Positions 38,105-49,353 of a stretch of 64,000 nucleotides of DNA are shown one piece after another. This stretch comes from Microbotryum silenes-acaulis (Eukaryota > Basidiomycota > Microbotryomycetes > Microbotryales > Microbotryaceae). Each line of letters opens with the position of its first letter. The first letter of the stretch is position 1. Position numbers and translations under genes: made by a program. The notes below the pieces were generated by a model. That model saw only the letters and a list, made by a program, of their open reading frames with translations. It searched no databases and was not told the DNA's origin. The stretch spans positions 1,302,001-1,366,000 of the forward strand of contig QPFY01000008.1 of assembly GCA_003665825.1 (NCBI GenBank). The letters are read 5' to 3'.

Positions 38105-39325
38105 ATGGCGCGTGGCAAGAAGGCCCAAGGGGCACCGCCACCAGCGTCAAACCAGCAAGACCAGACTGCCGAATCGAGCTCGGACGAGGAGCCGGTGGTG
38201 ACGATGCCCAAGGGCCTGAAGCTCATCGCACCCAAGCTCGTGAACGGCCCGCTCACCCTAGCATCGATCCGAGCGTTCCTGACCGACATGGACAACCTGT
38301 TCATGCGTCATGGTGTCAGCGACATGGGATTTAAGGTCATGTTTATCCAAAACCACGTGGAGCATGACTATCTCAAGGACTGGCTAGTATCGTCGACGGA
38401 GGACCGCACGTGGGACGAATTCAAGGTCGCATTGGTTCGCAAGGCACTGCCCCTAGACTTCGCCTTCGACACCGAGAAGCAAATCAGACACTCGAAGCAG
38501 CGCAACGCGGAATACACCACATGGGCATCGGGACTTCGCGCACTCCAACTGCAACTCGGGCAAACGGCCCTCAGCGACGCGGAGTTCGTCAAGATCCTCT
38601 TATTCAACATGGACACCCAACTGAGTGTAGTACTGCGCCAGAACGATCTCCTTATCAACACCGGTCTGCACCAAGACGACTTGGACTACGTAGCAGCATC
38701 AAAGGCGGGACTCGCCAAACCAAAGGCGGTCTCGTACGAAGCGTTCGAACGGCTCGCAAGGTCTCAGTGGAACATGATGCGGGCGATCCGAAATGTAGCC
38801 GCTCCACGACCTCAGGCAATGGCGGTCACCGCAACAAAGCCGAACTCCTACCGGGCTTCTGCCGCCACGACCGCCGGCACCAGCCGCACGCCGAACAAGC
38901 TCACCGACGCGATGAAGGACTACCTGCGACGCAACAACGGATGTTTCAGCTGCCGCCGAATCAATGTCGACCACTTCTCGCGAACCTGCACGGCCGAATG
39001 GCAGTCGGCGCCGGATGTTCCCGAAAGCTGGGCCGAACAGGAGAAGAAAAAGACGAACGCAGGCCCGAAGGAGACTCTCAACCAGATTGCCGATTGCGAC
39101 GATGACGATTTCTCGACGGACGAAGAAAACGAGTACGCTCCTCGATTTCTCTCAATGATTCCCATGGTTCTGCACAACGACAAAGGCTCGGCGACGTTCA
39201 ACGCACTTGCTGACTCCGGGGCCTCTTCCTCCTTCATCGCAGATAAGGTGGTTGAGAAACTGGGGTTAGTTAAGTACCGTCTGCCTGTACCTTCAACGGT
39301 CAGAACTGCAATCAAAGGCCAATAG
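38105..39325 (+). CDS. Ty3 Gag with start of protease
   Basis: 406 codons. The capsid-like region ([31 protein letters not shown]) is followed by a zinc knuckle (CFSC-x6-H-x4-C, about residue 280) and an acidic linker. The retropepsin active site follows ([11 protein letters not shown], about residue 375). The frame stops with TAG at 39323-39325, just after TAIKGQ, before the protease fold is complete. The downstream pol frame is in the same register, so the only barrier between Gag and Pol is this codon. Gag packages element RNA into virus-like particles. Confidence 0.93.
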   Translation: MARGKKAQGAPPPASNQQDQTAESSSDEEPVVTMPKGLKLIAPKLVNGPLTLASIRAFLTDMDNLFMRHGVSDMGFKVMFIQNHVEHDYLKDWLVSSTEDRTWDEFKVALVRKALPLDFAFDTEKQIRHSKQRNAEYTTWASGLRALQLQLGQTALSDAEFVKILLFNMDTQLSVVLRQNDLLINTGLHQDDLDYVAASKAGLAKPKAVSYEAFERLARSQWNMMRAIRNVAAPRPQAMAVTATKPNSYRASAATTAGTSRTPNKLTDAMKDYLRRNNGCFSCRRINVDHFSRTCTAEWQSAPDVPESWAEQEKKKTNAGPKETLNQIADCDDDDFSTDEENEYAPRFLSMIPMVLHNDKGSATFNALADSGASSSFIADKVVEKLGLVKYRLPVPSTVRTAIKGQ

Positions 39326-42300
39326 AGCGCGTTCCGCATTACCTCATTCGTGAAAATCCCGATCGCGTCGGAAAATGGGGCCTGGGAAGCCGGAGAGACG
39401 ATTCTGAAGGTGGCCAAGCTGCAGGGCCCGTTGGAAGTGGTGTTGGGGTTCAATTTCCTCACGAAGCACAAGGTGAACATCGATTGCGAGAACCACCGGA
39501 TCCTGGTCCCACACCCGGAGGCTCCCAACGTGACGATCGACCTGCTCGCGCCGATGTTTGGACCGCATCCCCAGCAACGCACGGAAAGGGGCGCCAAGCG
39601 GAGCAACAAGGCGCGGATCAACTGGAATGCTGTCATCGCGTGCATCGACGGGGTGCAGCAAAAGGAGGCGGAGCACGCAGAACTGCGACGGCGGGAAGCG
39701 ATGCTGCGAGCGGAGTTTGCGGATCGATTCCCGAGCGATATCCCACCAGTATCAAAGTACGAGTCACCAGTCCGACACCGCATCGAACTCAATCCGGGAG
39801 CAAAGAAGCCGAACTTAAAGGGTTATCGCACACCGCACCGTTATCGAACAGCGTGGAAACGGCTTCTGGACCAGCATATCGCTGCCGGACGTATACGGAA
39901 GTCGTCATCCGAATACGCGTCGCCATCGTTCATCATCCCAAAGAAAGGCATGGAGAAGGACGAGTCGATCTTACCGAGATGGGTCTGTGACTACCGTGAG
40001 CTCAATGAGGGAATTGTTCGGGACCGCACCCCCTTACCACTGCCAGACGAAATTCTGTCGGTCTGCTCGAAGGCCCGATTCTGGGGGAAAATTGACATGA
40101 CCAACTCGTTCTTCCAAACCAAAATGGCGGAGGACGACATCGCAAAGACGGCGGTCACAACGCCATGGGGCCTGTTCGAGTGGACCGTGATGCCCATGGG
40201 ACTCTGCAACGCGCCGGCAACACACCAGCGGCGCGTCAACGAGGCGTTAGGGGATCTCATCGGGGAAGTGTGCTTCGTGTACCTCGACGACATCACCATC
40301 TTCGCCGACACGTTGGAGGAACACGAACGGCGAGTGCGACTGGTCTTGGACGCGTTGAGGAAGGCAGACCTGTATGTCTCGCCCAAGAAAACGGAACTCT
40401 TCGCGGACGAGTGTTTCTTCCTGGGCCACCAAATCTCGCGCGCAGGCATCAGTGTCGACCCCGATAAGGTACAACGTATCCAGAACTGGCCGCGACCAAC
40501 GACCGTCAGGCAACTTCGGGGTTTCCTGGGCTTGGTGCAGTATCTGCGGAAGTTCATTGACAAACTCGCGAACTGGACAGCGATCTTGGTCCCGCTGACG
40601 CGGAAAGGGGCGCAGGTCGATAAGGGCTGGACAATGGAGCACGAAAGGGCCTTCGAAGCAATCAAGACAATTGTTGGCGAGCTACCGTCACTGCACCCAA
40701 TTGACCGCTCAGAAGAAGGCGACCCACTGTGGCTGATGACGGATGCGAGCAACCAAGGCATCGGCGCGGCGCTGAGTCAAGGCAAAGAGTGGCAGGCGGC
40801 CGTGCCGGTGGGCTATTGGTCGCGACAGTACAACCCGGCGGAGCGCAACTACGCGGCGCATGAGATGGAACTACTGGCAATCGTGGAAGCGCTTCACCAC
40901 TGGCGAGCGGACCTGTTGGGCGTGCGCTTTAATATCCTCACGGACCATCACGCCCTGGCGGGTTTCATGAAGCAAGGAAACCTGTCGCGCCGACAAGCCC
41001 GATGGACGGAACGACTGGCAGACTACGACTTTAAGATTGTGTACGTGCGGGGCCCAGAAAACACAGTTGCTGATGCCCTGAGTCGTTTCTCTTTCCCACA
41101 AACCGACGACTCAGCCAACATCCTGGCGGAAGCACGACTCGACCCAGCATTCCTTCGGGCGCTCAGGAAAGGATATCGAAAGGACTCACAATGCCAACAA
41201 GCGATCAAGAACATCGACTCCACACCAGGATATTCACTCAAGGATGGGATCGCGCGATTTGAAGGTCGAATCCTACTGCCAAAGACGGGCGACTTCCGGG
41301 AGAGAGCCATTCATGACGCACACGACGCGGCGGGCCATTTCGGATTGCACAAAACGTACGATCACCTCCGCCGCAACTTTATCTGGTCGGGAATGAAGGA
41401 GGCGTGCAAGGAATACATTGAGTCCTGTTCTGTCTGTCAGACGATGAAGATGCATGGCACCGGTTCTGCCGGTCGGATCCACAACTTGAGTGTGCCTGAT
41501 CGGCCAATGCGGGAAGTTGGCCTAGACTTTGTCGGGCCACTTATACCTAGCAACGGCGATGACGCACTGCTTACGGTCACAGATCGCCTCTCAGGCTATG
41601 TACGACTCATCCCAGCCAAAACGACGGACGATGCGGCAACGACAGCCGAGCGGTTCTTTGACGGGTGGCATCGACACTTTGGCATGCCGCGTGTGCTAGT
41701 CTCCGATCACGACAAACTCTTCACAAGCGACTTTTGGACGGCATACATGGGGCGGATGGGGACCAAACTTGCAATGTCAACAGCATTTCACCCACAAACC
41801 GACGGGCGGAGCGAGCGAACGAATCGAACGGTGATCCAGGTCCTGCGTACATTGGTCAACCGTCAACAAAACGACTGGGCCAAGCACATTGCAACCGTGG
41901 AATTTGTGATCAACTCGAGCCTGAACAGATCAACGGGGAAGACTCCCTTCGAAGTGGTTTTGGGTTTCACTCCTGAGCTGACTCCAATCATCCCCGTGGA
42001 AGGCTCAACGGTGTCACAGGCAGTCGAGAGGATGGTCAACCAGCGAGAAGCGGCAGCAGCAGGAGCAAGGGACAATATGGCAATTGCGAAGATCCGACAA
42101 GCTGAACAGAGCAACAAGCTGCGCAAAGCAGACCCGGAGTTTGCGGTGGGTGACAAGGTATTGGTTGACTCGCGCGACCGACGGCTGCGGTACAAGGCGG
42201 ATAATGAAGCTCGGTCGGCCAAGTTTTTCCCACGATTCGATGGTCCTTACGAAGTGCTGGCAGCGCGGCCCGAGACCTCCAACTACAAACTCAAGCTGAA

Positions 42301-42640
42301 CCCGGGTGACAAGACGCACAACATCTTTCACGTGTCCAAGCTCCGACGTTGGGTACCAAACAACGGGGACGCGTTCCCAGGACGACACGCCACGGAGCCG
42401 CCAGCTGTCATTGTCCAAGGGAACGAGGAATGGGAGGTAGAACATATTGTAGACGCGAAGGGGAAAGGGAAGAGGAGGAAGTACTTGGTAAAGTGGAAGG
42501 GTTGGGCGGACAGCGACAACAATTGGGAACCGCGGGCACATTTGGAGGACACGGTGGCGTTGGAGAGGTGGGAGGAGGGGAGAGGAGAGGGTCAAGATCA
42601 GGAAGGGGAGGGTGTAAGGGCGGGCAGGGGTTTGGAATAG
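39326..42640 (+). CDS. Ty3 Pol: protease end, RT, RNase H, integrase, chromodomain
   Basis: Open frame continuing directly after the TAG; the first Met is at 39350. Residues from that Met: protease tail (VVLGFNFL, ~30), reverse transcriptase ([35 protein letters not shown] near 310), RNase H ([13 protein letters not shown] near 463; [15 protein letters not shown]), integrase zinc domain (H-x3-H and C-x2-C, ~650-695), DDE core (VGLDFVGPL near 725; [24 protein letters not shown]), and a C-terminal chromodomain ([24 protein letters not shown]; ~1026-1070). The chromodomain usually guides integration to heterochromatin, in keeping with the repeat-rich site. No disabling lesion beyond the upstream TAG is seen. 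Confidence 0.95.
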   Translation, partial: SAFRITSFVKIPIASENGAWEAGETILKVAKLQGPLEVVLGFNFLTKHKVNIDCENHRILVPHPEAPNVTIDLLAPMFGPHPQQRTERGAKRSNKARINWNAVIACIDGVQQKEAEHAELRRREAMLRAEFADRFPSDIPPVSKYESPVRHRIELNPGAKKPNLKGYRTPHRYRTAWKRLLDQHIAAGRIRKSSSEYASPSFIIPKKGMEKDESILPRWVCDYRELNEGIVRDRTPLPLPDEILSVCSKARFWGKIDMTNSFFQTKMAEDDIAKTAVTTPWGLFEWTVMPMGLCNAPATHQRRVNEALGDLIGEVCFVYLDDITIFADTLEEHERRVRLVLDALRKADLYVSPKKTELFADECFFLGHQISRAGISVDPDKVQRIQNWPRPTTVRQLRGFLGLVQYLRKFIDKLANWTAILVPLTRKGAQVDKGWTMEHERAFEAIKTIVGELPSLHPIDRSEEGDPLWLMTDASNQGIGAALSQGKEWQAAVPVGYWSRQYNPAERNYAAHEMELLAIVEALHHWRADLLGVRFNILTDHHALAGFMKQGNLSRRQARWTERLADYDFKIVYVRGPENTVADALSRFSFPQTDDSANILAEARLDPAFLRALRKGYRKDSQCQQAIKNIDSTPGYSLKDGIARFEGRILLPKTGDFRERAIHDAHDAAGHFGLHKTYDHLRRNFIWSGMKEACKEYIESCSVCQTMKMHGTGSAGRIHNLSVPDRPMREVGLDFVGPLIPSNGDDALLTVTDRLSGYVRLIPAKTTDDAATTAERFFDGWHRHFGMPRVLVSDHDKLFTSDFWTAYMGRMGTKLAMSTAFHPQTDGRSERTNRTVIQVLRTLVNRQQNDWAKHIATVEFVINSSLNRSTGKTPFEVVLGFTPELTPIIPVEGSTVSQAVERMVNQREAAAAGARDNMAIAKIRQAEQSNKLRKADPEFAVGDKVLVDSRDRRLRYKADNEARSAKFFPRFDGPYEVLAARPETSNYKLKLNPGDKTHNIFHVSKLRRWVPNNGDAFPGRHATEPPAVIVQGNEEWEVEHIVDAKGKGKRRKYLVKWKGWADSDNNWEPRAHLEDTVALERWEEGRGEGQDQEGEGVRAGRGLE

Positions 42641-42651
42641 GTGGTGGAGAG

Positions 42652-42876
42652 TGTAAGGCCCGTGCGCCTGGGCCTTAGAAGGAGGGGGTGCGCGCGCCTG
42701 GGCACTCTTAGTCTCTCCTCAGCGACTAACGTAGAGTGTCCAGGTGAGCCCAAGTGGATCAGGAGGCATTGTTGTAGCAGCGACTAACGTAGAGTGTCCA
42801 GTGTCAATCCTACATACTTTGGTCCTGTGATCTTATCGTTGTCGCTCCGGTGTGCACTCCTACGGGGTGTATTACA
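42652..42876 (+). repeat. 3' LTR of Ty3 element
   Basis: 225 bp. Identical in its main body to the 5' LTR as far as compared, but carries about 30 additional bases after TGCGCCTGGG, a partial duplication that includes a second GCGCCTGGG. Confidence 0.95.
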
Positions 42877-45472
42877 TCAAGCCATGGAGGAGGCAACGCT
42901 GGGGGGCGAGGATTGGAAGCCGATTCTTCCTCTCCTCAAACCTGTAGTGGTTGCGCCTGCAGCGGTAGTCGTAACTTCGGTGGTTCCGCTCAGCGCTGCG
43001 GCTGCCGCGGGCGGCAGCCTGCACCAACTATAACGTCAGGGGTTGCGTCCAATCCTGTGTTCGTGAACACGCGTGTTCTTTCTGTAAAGGCCAGCGCGAG
43101 GCTTTTACCCACGTCGGGTCCGCATGACCGAGTTGGCGCGTCTGTATCACCATCCTTTCCCTCTTCTTGTGTCGTGCCGTCACTTCCGCTCACGTCCGCG
43201 TACGTCTAGATGCCTGGTCCCAACGGGCCCTGTGGCCCTTTCTGAGGTCGTTACCTCTCAGGCATCGCGTCGCGTGCCTTCGTTCTCCGGTTCAGGGGTC
43301 GAATCCCCCACCGTTCGCGCTTCCTCACGTCCGCACCCGCGAGTCAGTGACACGTATTTCTCGACTCCGTCTCCGATTCTCGCTCCCGGCTTGCCTCGGA
43401 TTTGGCCCTCACCGCACGCTAAATACTCGTTTCCCGTACGATTCGAACCGCTTCTGTGGCCCTTTCTGAGGTTGTTACCTCTCAGGCATCGCGTCGCGTG
43501 CCTCCGTTCTCCGGTTCAGGGGTCGAATCCCCCACCGTTTGCGTTTCCTCACGTCCGCACCCGCTAAGCGCTGCTCCGGCGGACCCTCCGAGCATCACCG
43601 AACTGCCCATCCACGGGGTGGGCAGGGCTCCACTCGAACCTGTCGCGGCCGGCAGCAAAGGAGACGTCCCGTTCGTGCCTTCAATGCCCGCGCCGGGCTC
43701 GTCGCCAGCGCCCGAAACTTCCGCTCGCATGCGAATCATGGCTCGCGAAGTCGACTCGTTCCATGATCCGACGTACAAGATTGTTACGCCGCTCGATGCT
43801 GGTGCGTTCGAAGCCAACATCAAGGCACTTGCAAAGGTCGCGCACGTCGCGCCGTACCTGGCCGCTATACCGAAGCAGATCCGAGAGGGCTTTGATTTCG
43901 GCATCAAGGACCCTCCGTCGGAGCGTCACATTGCGAATAATGCACCGCTCACCGAGGAGCAACAACTGGTCATGGACGGCGAGATGGAGCGCATGCTCGA
44001 TCTTGGGTACATCGCGGGGCCGTACGACAAGGACGAGTTCGAGGCCGCGGTCGGTCCTTTCCGCACGAATCCGATCAGCTATGTGCCGAAGTCAGTAGCG
44101 CCCGGAATGCCGCCGAAGTGGAGACAGATGAAAATATGTCTTACCCCAAGGCAAAACCGATCGACCGAGTCACAGACCCTGACGAAGCGAATCATCCGTC
44201 GACGAGCGGACATGGACCGTCGCAACGGAGTGGTTTGTCTAGCCGTCCGAAACTTGTTTCCATTAACAATGACCTGAAGTCTGAGGACTTCCCTTGCCGT
44301 TGGACAACCTAGCCCATGTTGTACCGCAAGTTTTGCGAGCTTCCCTTGACGGCGGAAGCCTGCGGTTGGGATTTCGCCGATGCGTTCTACCAACTCCCTT
44401 TGCGATGGAACCAGTGATCGAGCGTGTACATCTTGTGGCGCGGCTTTATCTTCGTACGACGAGTCCCATGCTTTGGTGGCAGGACTACTCCCGGTGTCTT
44501 TGGGAGCGTCGCGGACCTCACCCAAGACTTGGTCGAATGGAAGTTCCCAGGTGTGTCAATCTCCAAGATGGTTGACGATGTTTGCGCGGTCCGAACGTCG
44601 GATGCCATATCGCAAGAAGCCATTCTTCTTTTGTACGATCCCTCGGCTGGCGCCTCGCGGAGCAGAAAGGCTTCACGTGGACGTGTCAATTTGTCCACAT
44701 CGGGATTGACTGGGATTTGGATCTAATGACTGCGATGGTCACCGATCAGAAGCGGCTGCGCTACATTGACAGAATTGACGCCTTGGTGAAAGGTAGCTGC
44801 GCCGATCAGAAGGAACGCTCGGAGGTCGAGTCGGTCACTGGGTCGTTGGGACAGTGTATTGCGTACGGGGACCGAAGGCGGCTTCGCGGGCGCGTCGCCT
44901 GGACCGTCGCATGTACGATCAACTCAAATACTGGAGAAGGTTCCTCTCGTCGGAAGGCCCATTCTCCACGTCGTTCGAGGCCCTCCCGATCCCATCGAAG
45001 CGTGCGCTAGCGTCGGATGCCTGTATGCACGGACTAGGGATCGTCATCAACGGATACTCCGCGTACTTTGCTCTCCCCGAGGGGCGGACGGATCTGCCAC
45101 CGCCTCGACACTCGGTCTCGATCACGAACGCGGAGGCGTGAGCGGTCGAAACACTGGCCGAGGCAGTGTTACGAATGTCTAAAGACGATAGACATTTCGT
45201 CCTTCTATGCGGCAACACCGGGGTTGTGCTTGGATGGAGGAAAGGGCATTCGATGAATCCCTTGTTGAACTCGTCGTTTTCAAACCTGCGCAGCCTTGAG
45301 GAAACTCGAGGTGTGAAGTGGTCGATTGAATGCATTAACACGAAGGTGAACCCCGCGGACGTTGTGTCCCGGCAGCCAGACCGCCCGCGGCAGTACGAAC
45401 CGTTCCCGTTCATGATCGCGCACCCACTGTCGAAGTTGCCGACGGGAGAGCCCCTGTGGGCGATAGGCTGAG
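42877..45472 (+). pseudogene. DIRS-like retroelement: gag end, RT and RNase H, decayed
   Basis: Continues the element broken at 37825. Near 43040-43100 a Cys/His cluster reads CVQSCVREHACSFCKG. From about 43690: VDSFHDPTYKIVTPLDAGAF, LTEEQQLVMDGEMERML, GPFRTNPISYVPKS, then DFPCRWTT, FADAFYQLPLRWNQ, PGVFGSVADLTQDL and the catalytic SKMVDDV. RNase H blocks are ALASDACMHGLGIVINGYSA (about 45005) and LCGNTGVVLGWRKGHS, NPADVVSRQ (about 45360). These motifs fit the DIRS-type reverse transcriptase of basidiomycetes. Several frameshifts and in-frame stops (for example near 44150, 44415, 45140) make it inactive. No tyrosine recombinase was recognised downstream. Confidence 0.75.
43231..43563 (+). repeat. 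107-bp duplication, ~226 bp apart
   Basis: TGGCCCTTTCTGAGG...CACGTCCGCACCCGC occurs at 43231-43340 and 43457-43563 with a few substitutions. It lies between the gag-like and pol-like parts of the DIRS-like element. Confidence 0.85.
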
Positions 45473-45746
45473 ACATCTGACTCCCTTCGTGGAAGGTGGA
45501 GCTTCGTTCGTACAGAGGTATCCACGGTTTACCTTCGTGAAGGTCTACACACGGGTCACACATCCGAAACCTTAGCCGTTGGTCATCGAATGCCTTCGAC
45601 AGGTATTGGTGGCAGCACAAGGAGATTGCGATCCAAGTGCTGAGCAAGGCTGGCAAGCTTGCACTCGATTCGGTTAGAGCCTGGATGTGTTGTAACGTAG
45701 GCATCTTTCGCTGTGTTTCTTTGGTTGTGAATGTGGGGGGCGTGAC

Positions 45747-45960
45747 CTGTGGTACGCGTCCGGCGCCAGGGCGCCTGTCCGAACCGGGGGCTCGGGAATT
45801 GGGGTGTACGCATCATCCCAGGGTCTCGTCCAGGAAGATTAATCATCTTCCTCATCCCAACACAACCAAACAAACCGAAAGATACACAAGGAAGGTCGCA
45901 AATCCCTTCCCGCGCTCGAGAACCCCATTGGCATCCGATCGAGACATCGGAGGGGAAAAG
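45747..45960 (+). repeat. Dispersed ~220-bp repeat, copy 1
   Basis: Nearly identical and in the same direction as 54230-54450: GGTACGCGTCCGGCGCCAGG, GGGTGTACGCATCATCCCAG, ATCCGATCGAGACATCGGAG. It follows the DIRS-like RNase H region. It could be element 3' sequence or a terminal repeat. Confidence 0.85.
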
Positions 45961-46006
45961 CGTCGCTGGCCGACCCATGCAGAAACAGCGCTAGCTAGCT
46001 GGGCCG

Positions 46007-46242
46007 CTGGGACGCGCTGGACCGAGAGCTGCCTATGACGTCACGCCACGTGGTTTGTCTCCCGTTCTCTGACGTTCTTTGACGTTCTTTGACGTTCTTT
46101 GTCTGGACGACGTTTTTTATTATATAGTTTTAAGGATCTACTATCTACTAAAACCAACCGTCGAGTCAAAGAACGTCAGAGAACGGGAGACAAACCACGT
46201 GGCGTGACGTCATGGGCAGCTCTCGGTCCAGCGCGTCCCAGC
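46007..46242. repeat. Large inverted repeat with CRE and G-box motifs
   Basis: Arms of about 75-80 bp (46007-46082 and 46165-46242) are near-perfect complements and carry CCACGTGGCGTGACGTCA. Between them are three tandem GACGTTCTTT units and an AT-rich spacer (TTATTATATAG). One arm of the same sequence starts each ~300-bp unit at 18.48 and 18.84 kb, so these are ends of a dispersed element in head-to-head form. Confidence 0.85.
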
Positions 46243-46862
46243 TACTCGTCGGCTGCGCGCACTGCCCGAGGTGGCGCGCACCGCCGAGTCAAGCCCCGCC
46301 GGAGGCGGTGAAAGGCCAGCCCGTTCACAACTGGACTACACAGCGAAAAAGGCTAACGATTTCAATCGATGCAGATAGGAATCAGAAGGCAGCCATTGAA
46401 GGCGCAAGGTAAATTTGGTTCTGGCAGCCTGGCAGCGCAGTGGCAGCGCTGGACCAGGCCCTGGCCCTGCTCCGAAAGCGGATTTCTCTTTTTGACATTC
46501 TGAGGATCCAAAATCCTCGAATTCGTCAAGGCGCCTTGCAGAAAATTGACGTACGTTCTACAAGTGAGGCGCCTTTGCAGATTTTGACGTTTTTCCCGTG
46601 GGTCGACGCCATTTTAGCTTACCTTGAGCAGCCTTCGGCATGACCTCGGGCCCGTTCGCCTTCGAGACGCGCTTTGGTCCTGTGAAGGTGTTTCTACGTC
46701 TCGAATTCCTGCGTACGTCCAAGTTTCGTTCATCGGTGCAAGTACATCAGGAGGCTCGTCGCCACGTATGGTGGACATCACGGAGAGAAGCGCCCGGCGA
46801 AGATGGAGTCCAAATCCAACATGGAACACTCGATGGAACCGTTCGGCGACATCGCACTCCAC

Positions 46863-46985
46863 CAGGGTTAGAAGGCATTGTCATAGCAGCACTGACTGAG
46901 GTAGAGTGTCCCGTGTCATCCCATACTTTGGCCCTGTGATCTTCTCGTTGTCGTTCCGGTGTACACTCTTACTGGGTCTCTCACA
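46863..46985 (+). repeat. Diverged partial LTR related to the Ty3 element
   Basis: Aligns with the last ~120 bp of the Ty3 LTR: AGGCATTGTCATAGCAGC, GGTAGAGTGTCCCGTGTCA, ATACTTTGGCCCTGTGATCT, GTTCCGGTGTACACTC, ending CTCACA. The left part of the LTR is not recognisable. An old solo or truncated LTR. Confidence 0.75.
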
Positions 46986-48825
46986 TCTTGCCGCTTTGGC
47001 CAAAGAACGAGACGAAAGACTCACCCTGGGTCGTCGCCCCGGGTACCCCTGGTCCCCTGCACCCGATCACCTCGCGGTGTCGATTGCTGGCGCAGGGTAT
47101 CAAATAGTAGCGGCTACGTGGGGATCGACACAGAAGTCACCCACAAGATAGACTCGGAACAATGCTAGCATTACATCCGGGTCGGAAAGTGCACAAAATG
47201 ATGCCGAGTTCTTAACCCCTCCCCCCCCCATTCAAGGTGACTGATAACAAGCCCTCAAGCCCGCGAGGAGTCCATCATACGACATCACTTGCGATTCCCA
47301 AAGGTCCTTGAGGTCTTCTTCTTCTCCTTGGATTAAGTGAAGCCAGCAGTGCTCCTTCAGGGTAGTCAGAAACTCCTTCATTCGATCCCATCCAGGTGCG
47401 CGAGCCTGGACAAGCTCGTCGAACTTCCTGGCCCGTTGTAAGGTGAACTTCGCGTTTGCTGCGATCGTCAGATCCCCAGCATTCCAGTGATTCCAAATCT
47501 GTTTGGATTCTGGGGTTTCAATCGCGAGGACCTTGAGCGTGAACAACGACGTGGATTGGAAGGCCCTATGGCAAGCGACGTAGAAGAACGATTCTACGTC
47601 GTGCCAGCGCTCGTGCGTGACCCCTCCGGATGGGCCGTCTAGAAGCAACCAAGACATGTAAGGCAGTGGGCCCTGTTATGGATCGTGGTGCAAGTGAATA
47701 GGTTCGAGTAAGCCAACCCGAGCCAGGACCAGCGGAAGCCGATTGAAACGAGAGCGGGCAACGTACAGAGCGGTTCAGGCGGTATTCTTCTTCGTTCAAT
47801 CGAGTATTTTTTACGGCGAGGTGGTAGTCCAATAAGATGCCATCCTTGTTCTTGTCGACCATAATTTTTCCGTACGAAACGTCTCGGTGGATGTAGCCGT
47901 GGTTCCAAAGCGCGCGATGCCCTGTCAGGCATGTGGAAACCGATCAGCGGCCGTTGCGCCGACTTGCGCCGATCTTGGCATGGCGACGCCGCTCGGCTCC
48001 GCTCGGGGCACTTACCTTCAATCGCACCTTCGAGAACGCGAGCGAGACTTTTCGTGTTCTCGATCGTGTCGAGGGATCGGTAGCGTTCTTCATGAATCAC
48101 TACCTCCCGGGCGCGGGGGATGAGCTTGTCGAACGTATGGTCGCGATCGAGGAACGCGGGACGAAGGGTCTCGTACTCGCCTCGGAAGACGGCGACGAGC
48201 GGAGCAAGACCTCGAGGCCTCTTCGCCTGGACGAAGTTCCGAATCTCGGCCAGGTCGGTGTTGCGCGACTGTTCAACCCAGGCGATCGACATGGCGTGGG
48301 TCTTGACGGTGGTGCCATCGCAGACGGTGATCTCGTACGTCGAGGTAGCGCGACCGCACTCCGTTTGACGCCGAAAGAGCAGTCGTACGATTGTGATCTC
48401 CCTCAGCGACACGGGTCCACCAACAAATTCCGGGGCCGCCGCGGGGAAGAAGCCATCGCAGGGCGTATACGGGCCCTGACGATCGTCGAGCGAGTTCGTG
48501 GTTGCCAGGAGGCCGTTCTCGAAGTCGTCGTGCCCGACGAGACGGTAGAAGAAGGTTGAAAGAAAGCCATTCTCTTCAGAAACGACGACTTCTTTGGTGT
48601 GGAAGAGAGGCCACACGCGTTGAGCAGGTAAACCTTGAGTCGGTTGTGTCGTAAGGTGAAGCCGATAGCAAACTCTCGGATCGGAGTCGCTAATAAGGCG
48701 GACAGTCGTCGTAGGAGCTGTTTTCTCGCGTCGGCGTCGCCTCCTTTCGCCTCGCCGACGGCGGCAACATGGACGAGGGTTCGAACGAGCGCATCAATGT
48801 TGTCCTCCTTCATCTCGCCATCGTC

Positions 48826-48870
48826 CTTGCGGTTGCGGTTGCGGTTGCGGTTGCGGTTGCGGTTGCCGAC
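48826..48870 (+). repeat. Hexanucleotide array GGTTGC in kinase gene
   Basis: About six to seven GGTTGC units in a row. On the gene strand they encode alternating Arg and Asn between the N-terminal domain and the kinase core. Confidence 0.9.
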
Positions 48871-49301
48871 GGCCGTGGCCTTGCCCTTGCCCTTTTTGCC
48901 TTCGTCCTTGGCGTCCGGTCGAGCATGCTTGGGCAGAGCCCATACGTTTGGAAGTGTTGGGTCGTGCTTGATGGAAGCGCGGGTGAGCAGAACGACGTCG
49001 GCCGTCTTCTCCGTCGTCTCGATGCGGTCGGGGGCAACGCCGATGTAGTTGGGCGAGTTCTTGCACGCGACGAGTCGGTTGTCGCCGGTCTGCGAGGAGC
49101 ACGGCCCTCCGCAAGTCAGACCTTTGCACCAGAAACACGAATGCAGCCAACCGATTCAGGACTCAGCTCTCCTGACTCACGATCTTGTTGACGGCTGCTA
49201 TGACCTCGGCCATCGCCTCTTCGGTGCCGATCGCGAAGTTCTTCGACCATACCTTGTTCCTAACCTCCCAAGCGGTCGGGTTGCCGAAGAAGTAGTCCCA
49301 C

Positions 49302-49353
49302 AGCCCTTGGCTGAAGCACTCCTTCCCAGCCCTTGGCTGAAGCACTCCTTCCC
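49302..49353 (+). repeat. 26-bp tandem duplication in kinase gene
   Basis: The 26-base unit starting AGCCCTTGGCTGAAGCACTC occurs twice head to tail. Since 26 is not a multiple of three it shifts the reading frame between KECFSQGL and WDYFFGNP. Confidence 0.92.

Larger units (their letters stand above)
37826..42876 (+). mobile_element. Chromodomain Ty3 retrotransposon with TCAAG target duplication
   Basis: Complete element, 5051 bp. LTRs at 37826-38020 and 42652-42876 begin TGTAAGGCCC and end GTATTACA. The 5-bp target duplication TCAAG is perfect (37821-37825 and 42877-42881). Between the LTRs one reading frame runs from 38105 to 42640 with a single stop codon. A purine-rich tract (GGTGGTGGAGAG) precedes the 3' LTR. 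It lies inside an older DIRS-like element. The intact target duplication and nearly intact frame point to a recent insertion. Confidence 0.96.

Noticed and set aside
43270..43330. Possible tRNA from GGTTC...GGGTCGAATCCCCC
   Set aside because: Only a T-arm-like hairpin; no A box, D arm or acceptor stem could be found.
45473..45746. Tyrosine recombinase after the DIRS-like RNase H
   Set aside because: No R-H-R-Y pattern or long frame was seen; the region is too decayed.
46640..46870. Possible integrase or chromodomain piece upstream of the partial LTR
   Set aside because: No chromodomain or DDE motif could be read in any frame; only the LTR part is convincing.
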